A stretch of DNA of 36,104 nucleotides. Origin: an uncultured Anaerovibrio sp. (lineage in GTDB: Bacteria; Bacillota; Negativicutes; Selenomonadales; Selenomonadaceae). The DNA lies in the NCBI GenBank assembly GCA_934203205.1, contig CAKPYV010000022.1, positions 1-36,104 of the forward strand, read 5' to 3'. Positions 15,177 to 22,852 of the stretch are shown piece by piece. Positions within the stretch are counted from its first letter, which is position 1; the number at the start of each line of letters is the position of its first letter. Made by a program: the position numbers and the translations under genes. The notes below the pieces were generated by a model. That model searched no databases. It was given only the letters and a program-made list of their open reading frames with translations, and had not been told where the DNA came from.

Positions 15177-16871
15177 ATGGAAGTAAAAAGAATAGAGGCA
15201 GATATTCTCATTGCTGGCGGCGGGGCTGCTGGCTGCTATAGTGCCATTACCTTGGCGGAGGAACACCCGGAGCTGTCTGTGGTGCTGGTGGACAAGGCCA
15301 ATATTCAGCGCAGCGGCTGTCTGGCTGCCGGGGTAAATGCCCTGAATGCTTATATTACTCCGGGACACAAGCCAGAGGATTATGCAGATTATGCAGCTGC
15401 CGATGCTGAGGGCATTGTACGCTACGACCTCTTGCAAACCATGGCAGAGGGTTTGAATCAGGCTACCCATCATTTGGAAAAGCTGGGCTTGGTGATTCTT
15501 AAGGATGGCCAAGGACAATATGTAGCAAGAGGTTGGCGGAATATTAAAATTAACGGTGAAAATATTAAGCCTATTTTGGCACAGGCTGTCCGCAAGGCTG
15601 ATAATGTAAAAATAATTCAGCATGTCAATCTGGTGGATTATTTGCAGGATAAGGCAAGTGGCAGAATCACAGGTGCCTGGGGTATAGGTCTAAGAGATGA
15701 AGCCATTTATATTATTCAGGCAAAGGCTACTATTTGTGCCACCGGCGGAGCTGCTGGCATGTATAGGCCCAATCATCCCGGCATCAGCCGTCATAAAATG
15801 TGGTACAGTCCTTTTAATACGGGAGCTGGTTATGCTATGGGACTGCGGGCAGGGGCAGAGATGACCACCTTTGAAATGCGGTTTATCGCCCTGCGTTGTA
15901 AGGACACCATTGCTCCTACCGGTACGCTGGCTCAGGGCATTGGTGCTCAGCAGGTTAATGCCAAGGGGGAACTGTATCAGGAAGCCTATGGTAATACCAC
16001 CGCCGAAAGACTTTATGGGGTGGTTAGTGAGAATTTGGCTGGTCGAGGCCCTTGTTATTTAACTACCAAGGGAATCAGTCTGGCAGAGCAGGAGGCCTTG
16101 GAAAAGGCTTATTTGAATATGGCTCCGGCTCAGACCATGAAATGGCGGGAAACTGGCCTAGGGCCTGCTGTAGCCAATGTGGAGGTTGAAGGCAGCGAGC
16201 CTTATGTGGTAGGTGGTCATACAGCCAGCGGTTATTGGATTGATGCCCAGCGTGCCACCACTTTGCCGGGGCTTTTTGCCGCAGGGGATGTGGCAGGAGG
16301 CTGTCCTCAGAAATATGTAACAGGAGCTTTTGTGGAAGGCAAGCTGGCAGCCCAGTCAGCAGCAGCCTATGTAGATTCCTTGGCAGATTTTGAGCATAAT
16401 TCTTGGGCGGAAAAAGATATTGTGGCTCAAGTAGAGCAACTGCTGATAAAGGATAATGCTGAGGCCAGTCCGTTTTCTACTGAGGATTTGGAGGAAGCCA
16501 TGCAGCAGGTTATGGATGAATATGCCGGAGGTATCAGCACCGGGTATCGCTATACGGAAAGTCAGCTGGATATAGCCTCCAAGCATATTACCAGGTTGAC
16601 TAAATTAAGTCATGGTCTTCGAGACAAAGATAATTATCAGTTGCTAAAAATCTTTGAGCTGCAGGAAAGACTTTTAATCTGCCGTGTGCTTATAGCCCAT
16701 TTGCAGGCTAGAAAGGAAACTCGTTGGCATAGCTTTGCTGAAAATCTGGATTATCCAGCTAAGGATGCTGCCTTTGAGGGGTATATTAATTCCCGCTTGG
16801 AACAGGGAAATATCAAAATTATTCAGCGTCAGCTGGTAGGCCGAGGTGAACATTATGAGCATCAGCATTGA
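15177..16871 (+). CDS. aprA: APS reductase alpha subunit (AprA-type flavoprotein)
   Basis: This 564-residue FAD enzyme is of the AprA branch of the fumarate reductase/succinate dehydrogenase flavoprotein family. It would reduce adenosine 5'-phosphosulfate to sulfite and AMP. The N-terminal dinucleotide motif is ILIAGGGAAGCYSAI. Later segments GGAAGMYRPN, EMTTFEMRF and GLFAAGDVAGGCPQKYVTGAFVEG suit AprA-like enzymes. It is shorter than dissimilatory AprA (more than 600 residues) and lies between the sulfate transporter and CysDN, so an assimilatory role is inferred. The GGGAGG site is about 8 nt upstream. It overlaps aprB by 17 bp. Confidence 0.88.
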   Translation: MEVKRIEADILIAGGGAAGCYSAITLAEEHPELSVVLVDKANIQRSGCLAAGVNALNAYITPGHKPEDYADYAAADAEGIVRYDLLQTMAEGLNQATHHLEKLGLVILKDGQGQYVARGWRNIKINGENIKPILAQAVRKADNVKIIQHVNLVDYLQDKASGRITGAWGIGLRDEAIYIIQAKATICATGGAAGMYRPNHPGISRHKMWYSPFNTGAGYAMGLRAGAEMTTFEMRFIALRCKDTIAPTGTLAQGIGAQQVNAKGELYQEAYGNTTAERLYGVVSENLAGRGPCYLTTKGISLAEQEALEKAYLNMAPAQTMKWRETGLGPAVANVEVEGSEPYVVGGHTASGYWIDAQRATTLPGLFAAGDVAGGCPQKYVTGAFVEGKLAAQSAAAYVDSLADFEHNSWAEKDIVAQVEQLLIKDNAEASPFSTEDLEEAMQQVMDEYAGGISTGYRYTESQLDIASKHITRLTKLSHGLRDKDNYQLLKIFELQERLLICRVLIAHLQARKETRWHSFAENLDYPAKDAAFEGYINSRLEQGNIKIIQRQLVGRGEHYEHQH

Positions 16872-17163
16872 AAAAAATAAATGTATTGGTTGTGGTCTTT
16901 GTGCTGAGGCTTGTCCAGGAAATCTGCTTGTTATTAAGGATGGTCAGGCGGCTATTCGGGATGTAAGGGATTGCTGGGGGTGTACAGCCTGTGTTAAGGC
17001 CTGCCACAAGGATGCTATTTTTTACTATCTTAGTGCCAATCTGGGCGGGGCCGGGGGCAGACTTTATGCTCATGATAGCCATGACAAGCTGATTTGGGAG
17101 CTGCAGCTGGAGGAACACACCCAGAAAATAACTGTAGAAAAAAATCAGGCAAATGCCTATTGA
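16855..17163 (+). CDS. aprB: APS reductase beta subunit, dicluster ferredoxin (AprB-type)
   Basis: This 102-residue protein has two [4Fe-4S] motifs: CIGCGLCAEACPG near residue 10 and CWGCTACVKACHKD near residue 42. A short C-terminal tail ending WELQLEEHTQKITVEK follows. It would deliver electrons to AprA. ATG at 16855 is chosen because GAGGTGA lies about 5 nt upstream; the GTG at 16846 overlaps that site. It overlaps the end of aprA. Confidence 0.88.
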   Translation: MSISIEKNKCIGCGLCAEACPGNLLVIKDGQAAIRDVRDCWGCTACVKACHKDAIFYYLSANLGGAGGRLYAHDSHDKLIWELQLEEHTQKITVEKNQANAY

Positions 17164-17181
17164 ATAGAGAGGAAGAAAATT

Positions 17182-18090
17182 ATGGGAAAACTATCGCATC
17201 TGGATGCCTTGGAGGCGGAAGCCATATATATTATCCGGGAAGTAGCGGCGGAATGTGAAAAGCCGGTTATGCTGTATTCCATTGGTAAGGACAGTTCTGT
17301 AATGATGCATCTGGCCTTGAAGGCCTTTTATCCGGAAAAGCCTCCTTTTCCATTTTTACATATAAATACTACTTGGAAATTCCACGAAATGATTGAATTT
17401 CGTGATGCTCAGGCTAAGAAATATGGTTTGGAAATGCTGGAATACAAAAATGAGGAGGGACTGCAGGCAGGTATTAATCCATTTGATAATGGTGCTTCCT
17501 ATACGGATATTATGAAAACCCAGGCCTTGAAGCAGGCTCTGACTAAATATGGCTTTACTGCTGCTTTTGGCGGTGGTCGTCGAGATGAGGAAAAGTCCAG
17601 AGCCAAGGAGCGAATTTTTTCTTTCCGTAATGCAGCTCAGGCTTGGGATCCCAAGAATCAACGTCCGGAAATGTGGAAGCTGTATAATTCCCAGATTAAC
17701 AAGGGGGAAAGTATTAGAATTTTCCCTATTTCCAATTGGACGGAGAAGGATATCTGGCAGTATATCCGCCGGGAAAATCTGGATATTGTGTCCTTGTATT
17801 TTGCCAAGGAAAGACCTTGTATTGAGCGGGATGGCAATATTCTGATGATTGATGATAATCGGATTGTGGATAAGCTTAACTTGAAGCCAGAGGATATTAA
17901 AACTCGCAAAATCCGCTTCCGGACACTGGGGTGTTATCCGCTTACTGGTGCGGTGGAATCTGAGGCAGATACCTTGGATGGTATTGTGGAGGAAACCTTA
18001 GGGGCCGTGGAGTCAGAGCGTACCAGCCGGGTAATTGACCATGAGGGCGCAGGCAGTATGGAGCGCCGCAAAAGGGAGGGCTATTTCTAA
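17182..18090 (+). CDS. cysD: Sulfate adenylyltransferase small subunit CysD
   Basis: A 302-residue ATP-pyrophosphatase-type enzyme that, with CysN, forms APS from sulfate and ATP. The PP-loop is SIGKDSSVMMHLALKAF near residue 33. FGGGRRDEEKSRAKERIFSFR and SNWTEKDIWQYIRRENL are CysD hallmarks, and the length matches the family. Its stop overlaps the cysN start by one base (TAATG), a coupled junction. Confidence 0.97.
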   Translation: MGKLSHLDALEAEAIYIIREVAAECEKPVMLYSIGKDSSVMMHLALKAFYPEKPPFPFLHINTTWKFHEMIEFRDAQAKKYGLEMLEYKNEEGLQAGINPFDNGASYTDIMKTQALKQALTKYGFTAAFGGGRRDEEKSRAKERIFSFRNAAQAWDPKNQRPEMWKLYNSQINKGESIRIFPISNWTEKDIWQYIRRENLDIVSLYFAKERPCIERDGNILMIDDNRIVDKLNLKPEDIKTRKIRFRTLGCYPLTGAVESEADTLDGIVEETLGAVESERTSRVIDHEGAGSMERRKREGYF

Positions 18091-19724
18091 TGAATGATTT
18101 GTTGAAATTTATTACCTGCGGCAGTGTGGACGATGGAAAATCTACGCTGATAGGACATCTTTTGTATGATGCCAAATTGATTTATGCAGATCAGGAGGAG
18201 GCTCTGCTGCTGGATTCCAAGGTTGGCAGCCGTGGGGGAGCTATTGATTATTCCCTATTGCTGGACGGATTGCTGGCAGAGCGGGAGCAGGGAATTACCA
18301 TAGATGTGGCTTATCGTTATTTTACCACGGATAATCGCAGTTTTATCTGCGCTGATACCCCTGGTCACGAGGAATATACCCGGAACATGGCCTGCGGTGC
18401 TTCCTTTGCAGATTTGGCAGTTATTCTGGTGGATGCCACTCAAGGAGTGTTGACACAGACTCGTCGTCATGCTCGTATTTGTGCCTTGATGGGCATTAGG
18501 TATTTTGTTTTTGCCATTAATAAAATGGATTTAACAGGCTATGATGAGGGAAATTTCCAAGCTATTGAAAAGCAGATTGTAGAACTGCAAAAGGAGATTG
18601 GCTTGGAGAATATTCAGCTGATTCCTGTTTCGGCTACAGAGGGGGATAATATTACCAATTATTCGCCTAATATGCCTTGGTATAAGGGGCCTGCCCTGTT
18701 GCCTTATCTGGAAAATGTGGATGTAACAGAAAGGGCGGGAGAGGAAAAAGGCTTTTATCTGCCAGTTCAGCGGGTATGCCGTCCTAACCATGAATTCAGA
18801 GGCTTTCAGGGACAGGTGGAAAGCGGCTCTATAGCTGTGGGAGATACGGTGACTTCTCTGCCTAGCGGGGAGCAGGCTCAGGTGAAGAAAATTATTGTAG
18901 CTGATCACGAGGAACAGCAGGCAGTGCAGGGCCAGCCGGTAACTATTCAGCTGAACCGTGAGGTGGATGTGTCCCGTGGCTGCGTGCTGGAAAAGGATAG
19001 CGGCATTAGTCAGGGGGATAATTTCACAGCAGAAATTTTGTGGATGGATGATGTGCCTTTGACGGTGGGAAAGAATTTTATTGTCTTTTTGGGGACAAAG
19101 AAAATTCCAGGCATTTTATCTAAGATTGAATATGGCATAGATATTAATACAGGTCAGCATATTCAGACAGATACTTTGCACAAAAATGAGATTGCCCTTT
19201 GTCAGCTGTCGGTGGTAGAGCCTATTGTAATAGATACCTTTAATCAGCATCGCACTCAGGGTGAGTTTATTCTGATTGATCGTATTAGCAATATGACGGC
19301 AGCCTGTGGCGTGGTTCGCAGTATTGAGGCTGAGGATAAGGAGAGAAATCAGCGGGCGGCAGCTAGAATGCGCAGTGCTTTGAATTGGCAGCAGGCTGTG
19401 ACCATTGCTTTCCAGTCGGAAAAGGATGGGATTTCTGTTGAGGCCATTAGTCAGGCTGAGCAGCAGCTGGTACGAAATGGTCGGCATACGTATTTTTATG
19501 CCCCTGAGGTAGGAGAGGATTATGCTCAGGTGGTAAGGCATTTGAATTTGGCTGGCGTGATTGTGTTGCTGGTACTGCCAGCGGAGGAGGAAGTATCTCC
19601 TGAATATAAGTCTTGGCAGGATATAGCTGATAATGATAAAAAGGATGCCAATGGTATTGCAAATGCAATTTTGAGAGCTACCATGCTGGATACCGTTATG
19701 GGAGCTAATGACTGGAGTATTTAG
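18090..19724 (+). CDS. cysN: Sulfate adenylyltransferase GTPase subunit CysN with degenerate CysC-like tail
   Basis: This 544-residue protein is an EF-Tu-like GTPase driving APS synthesis. G motifs are GSVDDGKSTL near residue 11, DTPGHEEYTRNMA, and NKMDL. Beta-barrel domains follow to about residue 430. The last ~110 residues exceed the length of plain CysN (about 475 in E. coli). They include AVTIAFQSEKDGISVEAISQ and VRNGRHTYFYAPEVGEDYAQ, which align by eye with APS kinase (CysC) around its P-loop and GKHTYLLDGDN motifs, but with the P-loop glycines and lysine lost. So the tail is probably a vestigial CysC domain without kinase activity. Confidence 0.93.
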   Translation: MNDLLKFITCGSVDDGKSTLIGHLLYDAKLIYADQEEALLLDSKVGSRGGAIDYSLLLDGLLAEREQGITIDVAYRYFTTDNRSFICADTPGHEEYTRNMACGASFADLAVILVDATQGVLTQTRRHARICALMGIRYFVFAINKMDLTGYDEGNFQAIEKQIVELQKEIGLENIQLIPVSATEGDNITNYSPNMPWYKGPALLPYLENVDVTERAGEEKGFYLPVQRVCRPNHEFRGFQGQVESGSIAVGDTVTSLPSGEQAQVKKIIVADHEEQQAVQGQPVTIQLNREVDVSRGCVLEKDSGISQGDNFTAEILWMDDVPLTVGKNFIVFLGTKKIPGILSKIEYGIDINTGQHIQTDTLHKNEIALCQLSVVEPIVIDTFNQHRTQGEFILIDRISNMTAACGVVRSIEAEDKERNQRAAARMRSALNWQQAVTIAFQSEKDGISVEAISQAEQQLVRNGRHTYFYAPEVGEDYAQVVRHLNLAGVIVLLVLPAEEEVSPEYKSWQDIADNDKKDANGIANAILRATMLDTVMGANDWSI

Positions 19725-19743
19725 GATATAATTTTCCTCATAG

Positions 19744-19786
19744 AAATAACCTTATAGATAAGAATTGGAGTCTCTAAGGTTATTTT
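19744..19786 (+). terminator. Terminator of the sulfur operon
   Basis: The stem AAATAACCTTA/TAAGGTTATTT, with a 20-nt loop and a terminal T-run, lies 20 bp after the cysN stop. Element C starts 10 bp later. Confidence 0.75.
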
Positions 19787-19795
19787 CGTATGTGT

Positions 19796-20414
19796 AAATT
19801 CTGATTTGTCGAATACATCAATTCTCTATATGGCGATATGGGAGTACCCTTTCAGGCGGGCGCTCATGAGGCAATTTATTGATACACTTTTTGTAGGCAT
19901 GGCATATACCCTCCAGGCACGCTCGCGCTATATTGATGTGCCTCACGCTACTAAACTCATTTAATCACATGAAAAGCTTCACGATGTTCATCTTTTCATG
20001 GCTTAAATTCGTTAAGAAGCGAGGCACATCGATATACCTGTGAGGGTATATGTCATGCCTTCTATTTTGTGTATTCATTGCACCTTCCTGCTTTGGCACT
20101 GTTTGAAATTACCTATTTTATACGAAGATAACAGAATTATTATGGATTGGCAGTATCGATAAGCCTTGATGATTCGACAACAGCCGGAGGGGCATGACAC
20201 TTTTGCGTCGGGAGACTCCTGCTTTTGCGTAGCAAAAGTGGCCCCGGTAGCACTCTCTACCATTACGGCCTCTGTGAATTGGCTCAGCGACAAGCGGTAC
20301 TGGTGCGTCATGATAAACTATCAGGTAGGGCCATTAAGTCGGACAGAGCAAAAGTCGTTATGACCGCAGGCTGTATTTCAGAACCTGCCGACATAACGAC
20401 TTTCATTTACAATA
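19796..20414 (+). repeat. Interspersed repeat element, copy C (about 620 bp, right end lost)
   Basis: The left terminus is AAATTCTGATTTGTCGAATAC. Before the usual large hairpin (19895-20060) it carries an extra segment, about 19823-19890, containing ATGGGAGTACCC. That resembles an arm of the different hairpin in copy D. The core hairpin is at 20184-20247. Homology fades near 20414 without the right terminus, next to the merR stop. No transposase is present. Confidence 0.82.
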
Positions 20415-20421
20415 TTTGGGA

Positions 20422-20877
20422 TTATTTATTATCAGAGGATTGTGTATGGGAATTGTCATATGCTGCACGAATATCTTCTGGGAGATTATCTGGGATGGAT
20501 GCTTTTGCAGTATCTTCATTGCCATCTTCCATGGCCTTAGAGTAATACCAGCATTTAAACTTCAGCATATCCAAAGTTTTGTGTAACTGTTTGATTTCTG
20601 CTTCCACGCGTTCTTTTTGGTTTCGAATAAGCTGAAAGCGGTCGGCATAAGTGGCAGGACCTTCTGCACACCAATCCATAAAGAGTTTGATATCCTTGAT
20701 TTCAAGACCAGATTTTTTTAGGCACTCTATTACTCGCAAAGCCTCAATTTCGTTTTCACTGAATTTACGAATACCGGATTCTCGTATGAGTTGCGGGAAA
20801 AGTCCTTGTTTATCGTAATATCGAAGCGTGGAAATTGGTAAATCAAACATTTTTGCCACTTGTCCAATTGTGTACAT
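20422..20877 (-). CDS. MerR family transcriptional regulator
   Basis: This 151-residue regulator has the MerR winged-helix start MYTIGQVAKMFDLPISTLRYYDKQGLFP, a wing with GIRKFSENEIEAL, and a coiled-coil region (about 85-115, QKERVEAEIKQLHKTLDMLK). The style resembles the AdhR/YraB-type MerR proteins that respond to reactive aldehydes, but the effector cannot be read. GGAGG lies about 7 nt before the ATG. It is divergent from the cupin-CMD-AKR genes, whose promoter carries a MerR-type dyad. Confidence 0.9.
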   Translation of the reverse strand: MYTIGQVAKMFDLPISTLRYYDKQGLFPQLIRESGIRKFSENEIEALRVIECLKKSGLEIKDIKLFMDWCAEGPATYADRFQLIRNQKERVEAEIKQLHKTLDMLKFKCWYYSKAMEDGNEDTAKASIPDNLPEDIRAAYDNSHTQSSDNK

Positions 20878-20907
20878 GGTATGCCTCCAAAATTATAAAA
20901 AAACATA

Positions 20908-20938
20908 TTGACCTAAAGTAAGGTTTAGGGATTATTGT
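20908..20938 (+). promoter_or_regulatory. MerR-type promoter with 19-bp spacer and dyad
   Basis: TTGACC (20908-20913) and TATTGT (20933-20938) are separated by 19 bp, and the spacer holds the perfect inverted repeat CCTAAA-N6-TTTAGG (20912-20929). Overlong spacers with a central dyad are the hallmark of MerR-activated promoters. Confidence 0.75.
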
Positions 20939-21030
20939 TAGTATAGCATATGAAATGATGCGATTCAAGAAATGAAAACAAGGAGGAAAATCCACTCACA
21001 GATCCAAAGTGCGGACTATTTGCCGCAAAT

Positions 21031-21330
21031 GTGACTTTTGCACCGGGCTGTCGTAATAATTGGCACATCCATCATGCCAAAAGAGGCGGAGGGCAATTGC
21101 TTATTTGCACAGCTGGAGAAGGGTGGTATCAGGAAGAAGGAAAGGATGCGATCAGTCTGTGTGAAGGAAGCGTTATATTGATTCCAGCTAATGTCAAGCA
21201 CTGGCATGGAGCAAAAAAGCATAGCTGGTTTTCACATATTGCTGTTGAGGTGCCTGGTGAGGAGTGCAATAACGAATGGTGCGAGCCGGTATCTGATAAT
21301 GAATATGATGTACTGGAAAATGCAATATGA
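21031..21330 (+). CDS. Cupin-domain protein, N-terminus apparently incomplete
   Basis: The readable protein is 99 residues from a GTG at 21031: TFAPGCRNNWHIHHAKRGGGQLLICTAGEGWYQ, then GSVILIPANVKHWHGAKKHSW. These are the two metal-binding cupin motifs. The same frame stays open upstream to a stop at 20956 and encodes recognisable cupin sequence (ENPLTDPKCGLFAANV), but has no ATG, GTG or TTG before 21031. A strong AAGGAGG at 20980-20986 lies in that stretch with no start codon after it. Either the 5' end has been damaged, a non-standard start is used, or the start is at 21031. It heads the MerR-divergent operon. Confidence 0.75.
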   Translation: MTFAPGCRNNWHIHHAKRGGGQLLICTAGEGWYQEEGKDAISLCEGSVILIPANVKHWHGAKKHSWFSHIAVEVPGEECNNEWCEPVSDNEYDVLENAI

Positions 21331-21348
21331 TATGGAGGAAAGAGGATT

Positions 21349-21675
21349 ATGGCGAAGATTGTACAGACGGCAGGCAGAAATACTCTTGGAGAATTTGCTC
21401 CGGAATTTGCTCATTTTAATGATGATATTCTTTTTGGCGAGAATTGGAATAACGAAGATATAGATCTGAAAACAAGAAGTATCATTACGGTAGTTGCTTT
21501 AATGTCACAGGGAATTACAGATTCATCTTTGAAGTTTCATCTTCAGAATGCAAAAAATCATGGTGTAACAAAGAAAGAAATAGCAGCCATCATCACACAT
21601 GTAGCGTTTTATGCAGGATGGCCGAAGGGATGGGCTGCTTTTAATCTGGCAAAAGAAATATGGATGGAGGAATAA
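21349..21675 (+). CDS. Carboxymuconolactone decarboxylase family protein
   Basis: A 108-residue helical protein of the CMD/AhpD-like fold. RNTLGEFAPEFAHFNDDILFGE, LKTRSIITVVALMSQG and ITHVAFYAGWPKGWAAF are typical family segments. It lacks the CxxC pair of AhpD peroxidases. It lies 18 bp after the cupin gene and 3 bp before the aldo/keto reductase gene, a grouping common in redox or detoxification cassettes. The substrate is unknown. Confidence 0.9.
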   Translation: MAKIVQTAGRNTLGEFAPEFAHFNDDILFGENWNNEDIDLKTRSIITVVALMSQGITDSSLKFHLQNAKNHGVTKKEIAAIITHVAFYAGWPKGWAAFNLAKEIWMEE

Positions 21676-21678
21676 TAC

Positions 21679-22542
21679 ATGTATCAGGAAATGAAGAAAT
21701 TAAGTAATGGAGTAGAAATCCCAGTGCTGGCTCTTGGCACATGGTTTATAGATGATGATAAGGTGGAAGAGGCTGTAAAGTCTGCTGTTAAGCTGGGCTA
21801 TCGTCATATAGATACAGCACAGGCTTATGGAAATGAACAGGGCGTTGGTAAGGGGATTCGCAGTTGCGATGTTCCAAGAGAGCAGATATTTGTTACATCA
21901 AAGGTTGCAGCAGAATACAAGACTTACGAGGAAGCTGCGGCAAGCATAGACAGAAGTCTTGCCAATATGGGACTTGATTATATTGATATGATGATTATTC
22001 ACAGTCCGCAGCCTTGGGATCAGGTAAATCAGAGTGAAGACCGCTATGTGGAAGGAAATCGCGCAGCATGGAAAGCTTTGGAGGATGCTTACAAAGCCGG
22101 AAAATTACGTGCCATTGGTGTATCCAATTTTCTGCAGGAAGATATTGAAAACCTGTGGGAAACTGCTGAAATCAAGCCTATGGTTAATCAGGTGCTTTGC
22201 CATATTTCTAATTCGCCTCTGGAGCTTATTGATTATTGTCAGAAGAAGGGCATGGTCATGGAAGCGTATTCTCCGGTTGCCCATGGTGAGGCTCTTAAGA
22301 ACAAGGCAATAGCGGATATGGCAAAAAAGTATGGCGTCACGATTCCTCAGCTGTGCATTCGTTTTGATATCCAGCTTGGAATGATTGTTTTGCCAAAGAC
22401 TGCAAATCCAGAGCATATGAAAGTTAATGCGGATGTTGATTTTACAATTTCAGATGAGGACATGGAAATCCTTAAGCATGCGGAAAAGATTAAGGACTAC
22501 GGTAGACATAGCATTTTTCCTGTATTTGGAGGTAAGATGTAA
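21679..22542 (+). CDS. Aldo/keto reductase
   Basis: This 287-residue NADPH-dependent oxidoreductase has a TIM-barrel fold. The catalytic tetrad is visible as Asp in HIDTAQAYGNE, Tyr in the same motif, Lys in VTSKV and His in IIHSPQPW. The C-terminal IVLPKTANPEHMKVNADV is the cofactor-binding loop. It probably reduces aldehydes or ketones; the exact substrate cannot be told. It is the last gene of the MerR-controlled set. Confidence 0.92.
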   Translation: MYQEMKKLSNGVEIPVLALGTWFIDDDKVEEAVKSAVKLGYRHIDTAQAYGNEQGVGKGIRSCDVPREQIFVTSKVAAEYKTYEEAAASIDRSLANMGLDYIDMMIIHSPQPWDQVNQSEDRYVEGNRAAWKALEDAYKAGKLRAIGVSNFLQEDIENLWETAEIKPMVNQVLCHISNSPLELIDYCQKKGMVMEAYSPVAHGEALKNKAIADMAKKYGVTIPQLCIRFDIQLGMIVLPKTANPEHMKVNADVDFTISDEDMEILKHAEKIKDYGRHSIFPVFGGKM

Positions 22543-22773
22543 ACTTATGGTATTTCTTCATGATAAGTATAGTGTTTCTTATATTAACCATTGGTGGTAT
22601 AACACCAATAGTTGAGAATTATATTGATTATTTATAAAGTTCCAGAAAAATGCCTTCTGAAGATTAATCAACAGAGGGCGAAAGCATAACATATAAAACT
22701 TGGGAACATAAGGAAAATATTTTGAGGGATTGTAGGGAAAGAACCCTCATGGGGTTACATACTGTCTAACAAA

Positions 22774-22805
22774 AAAGGAGATGTTTCACGTGAAACATCT
22801 CCTTT
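22774..22805 (-). terminator. Perfect 32-bp palindrome, terminator of the MFS gene with parS at its core
   Basis: Every base pairs across the CACGTG centre: 16 bp per arm, AAAGGAGATGTTTCAC on the left. On the minus strand the stem is extended by a U-tract, so it can terminate the MFS gene. The central 16 bp are a consensus parS. Confidence 0.8.
22782..22797. other. parS site 2 (consensus)
   Basis: TGTTTCACGTGAAACA is a perfect parS palindrome, embedded in the terminator stem at 22774-22805. Confidence 0.95.
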
Positions 22806-22852
22806 GCATTAAATATGTTATTTTTTCTTTGGGGATATATTAGGGACTGTTA

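Larger units (their letters stand above)
22543..22852. other. Intergenic region between convergent genes
   Basis: About 310 bp hold no gene. Visible features are a short hairpin ATTGGTG/CACCAAT near 22590-22609 and the 32-bp parS palindrome described separately. Confidence 0.7.

Noticed and set aside
20166..20363. A 65-codon open frame (starting MMIRQQPEGHDTFASGDS) conserved in element copies B, C and D
   Set aside because: It coincides with the structured core. The differences between copies do not look synonymous, copy A has an in-frame stop after KRY, and there is no ribosome site. The conservation is better explained by DNA or RNA structure.
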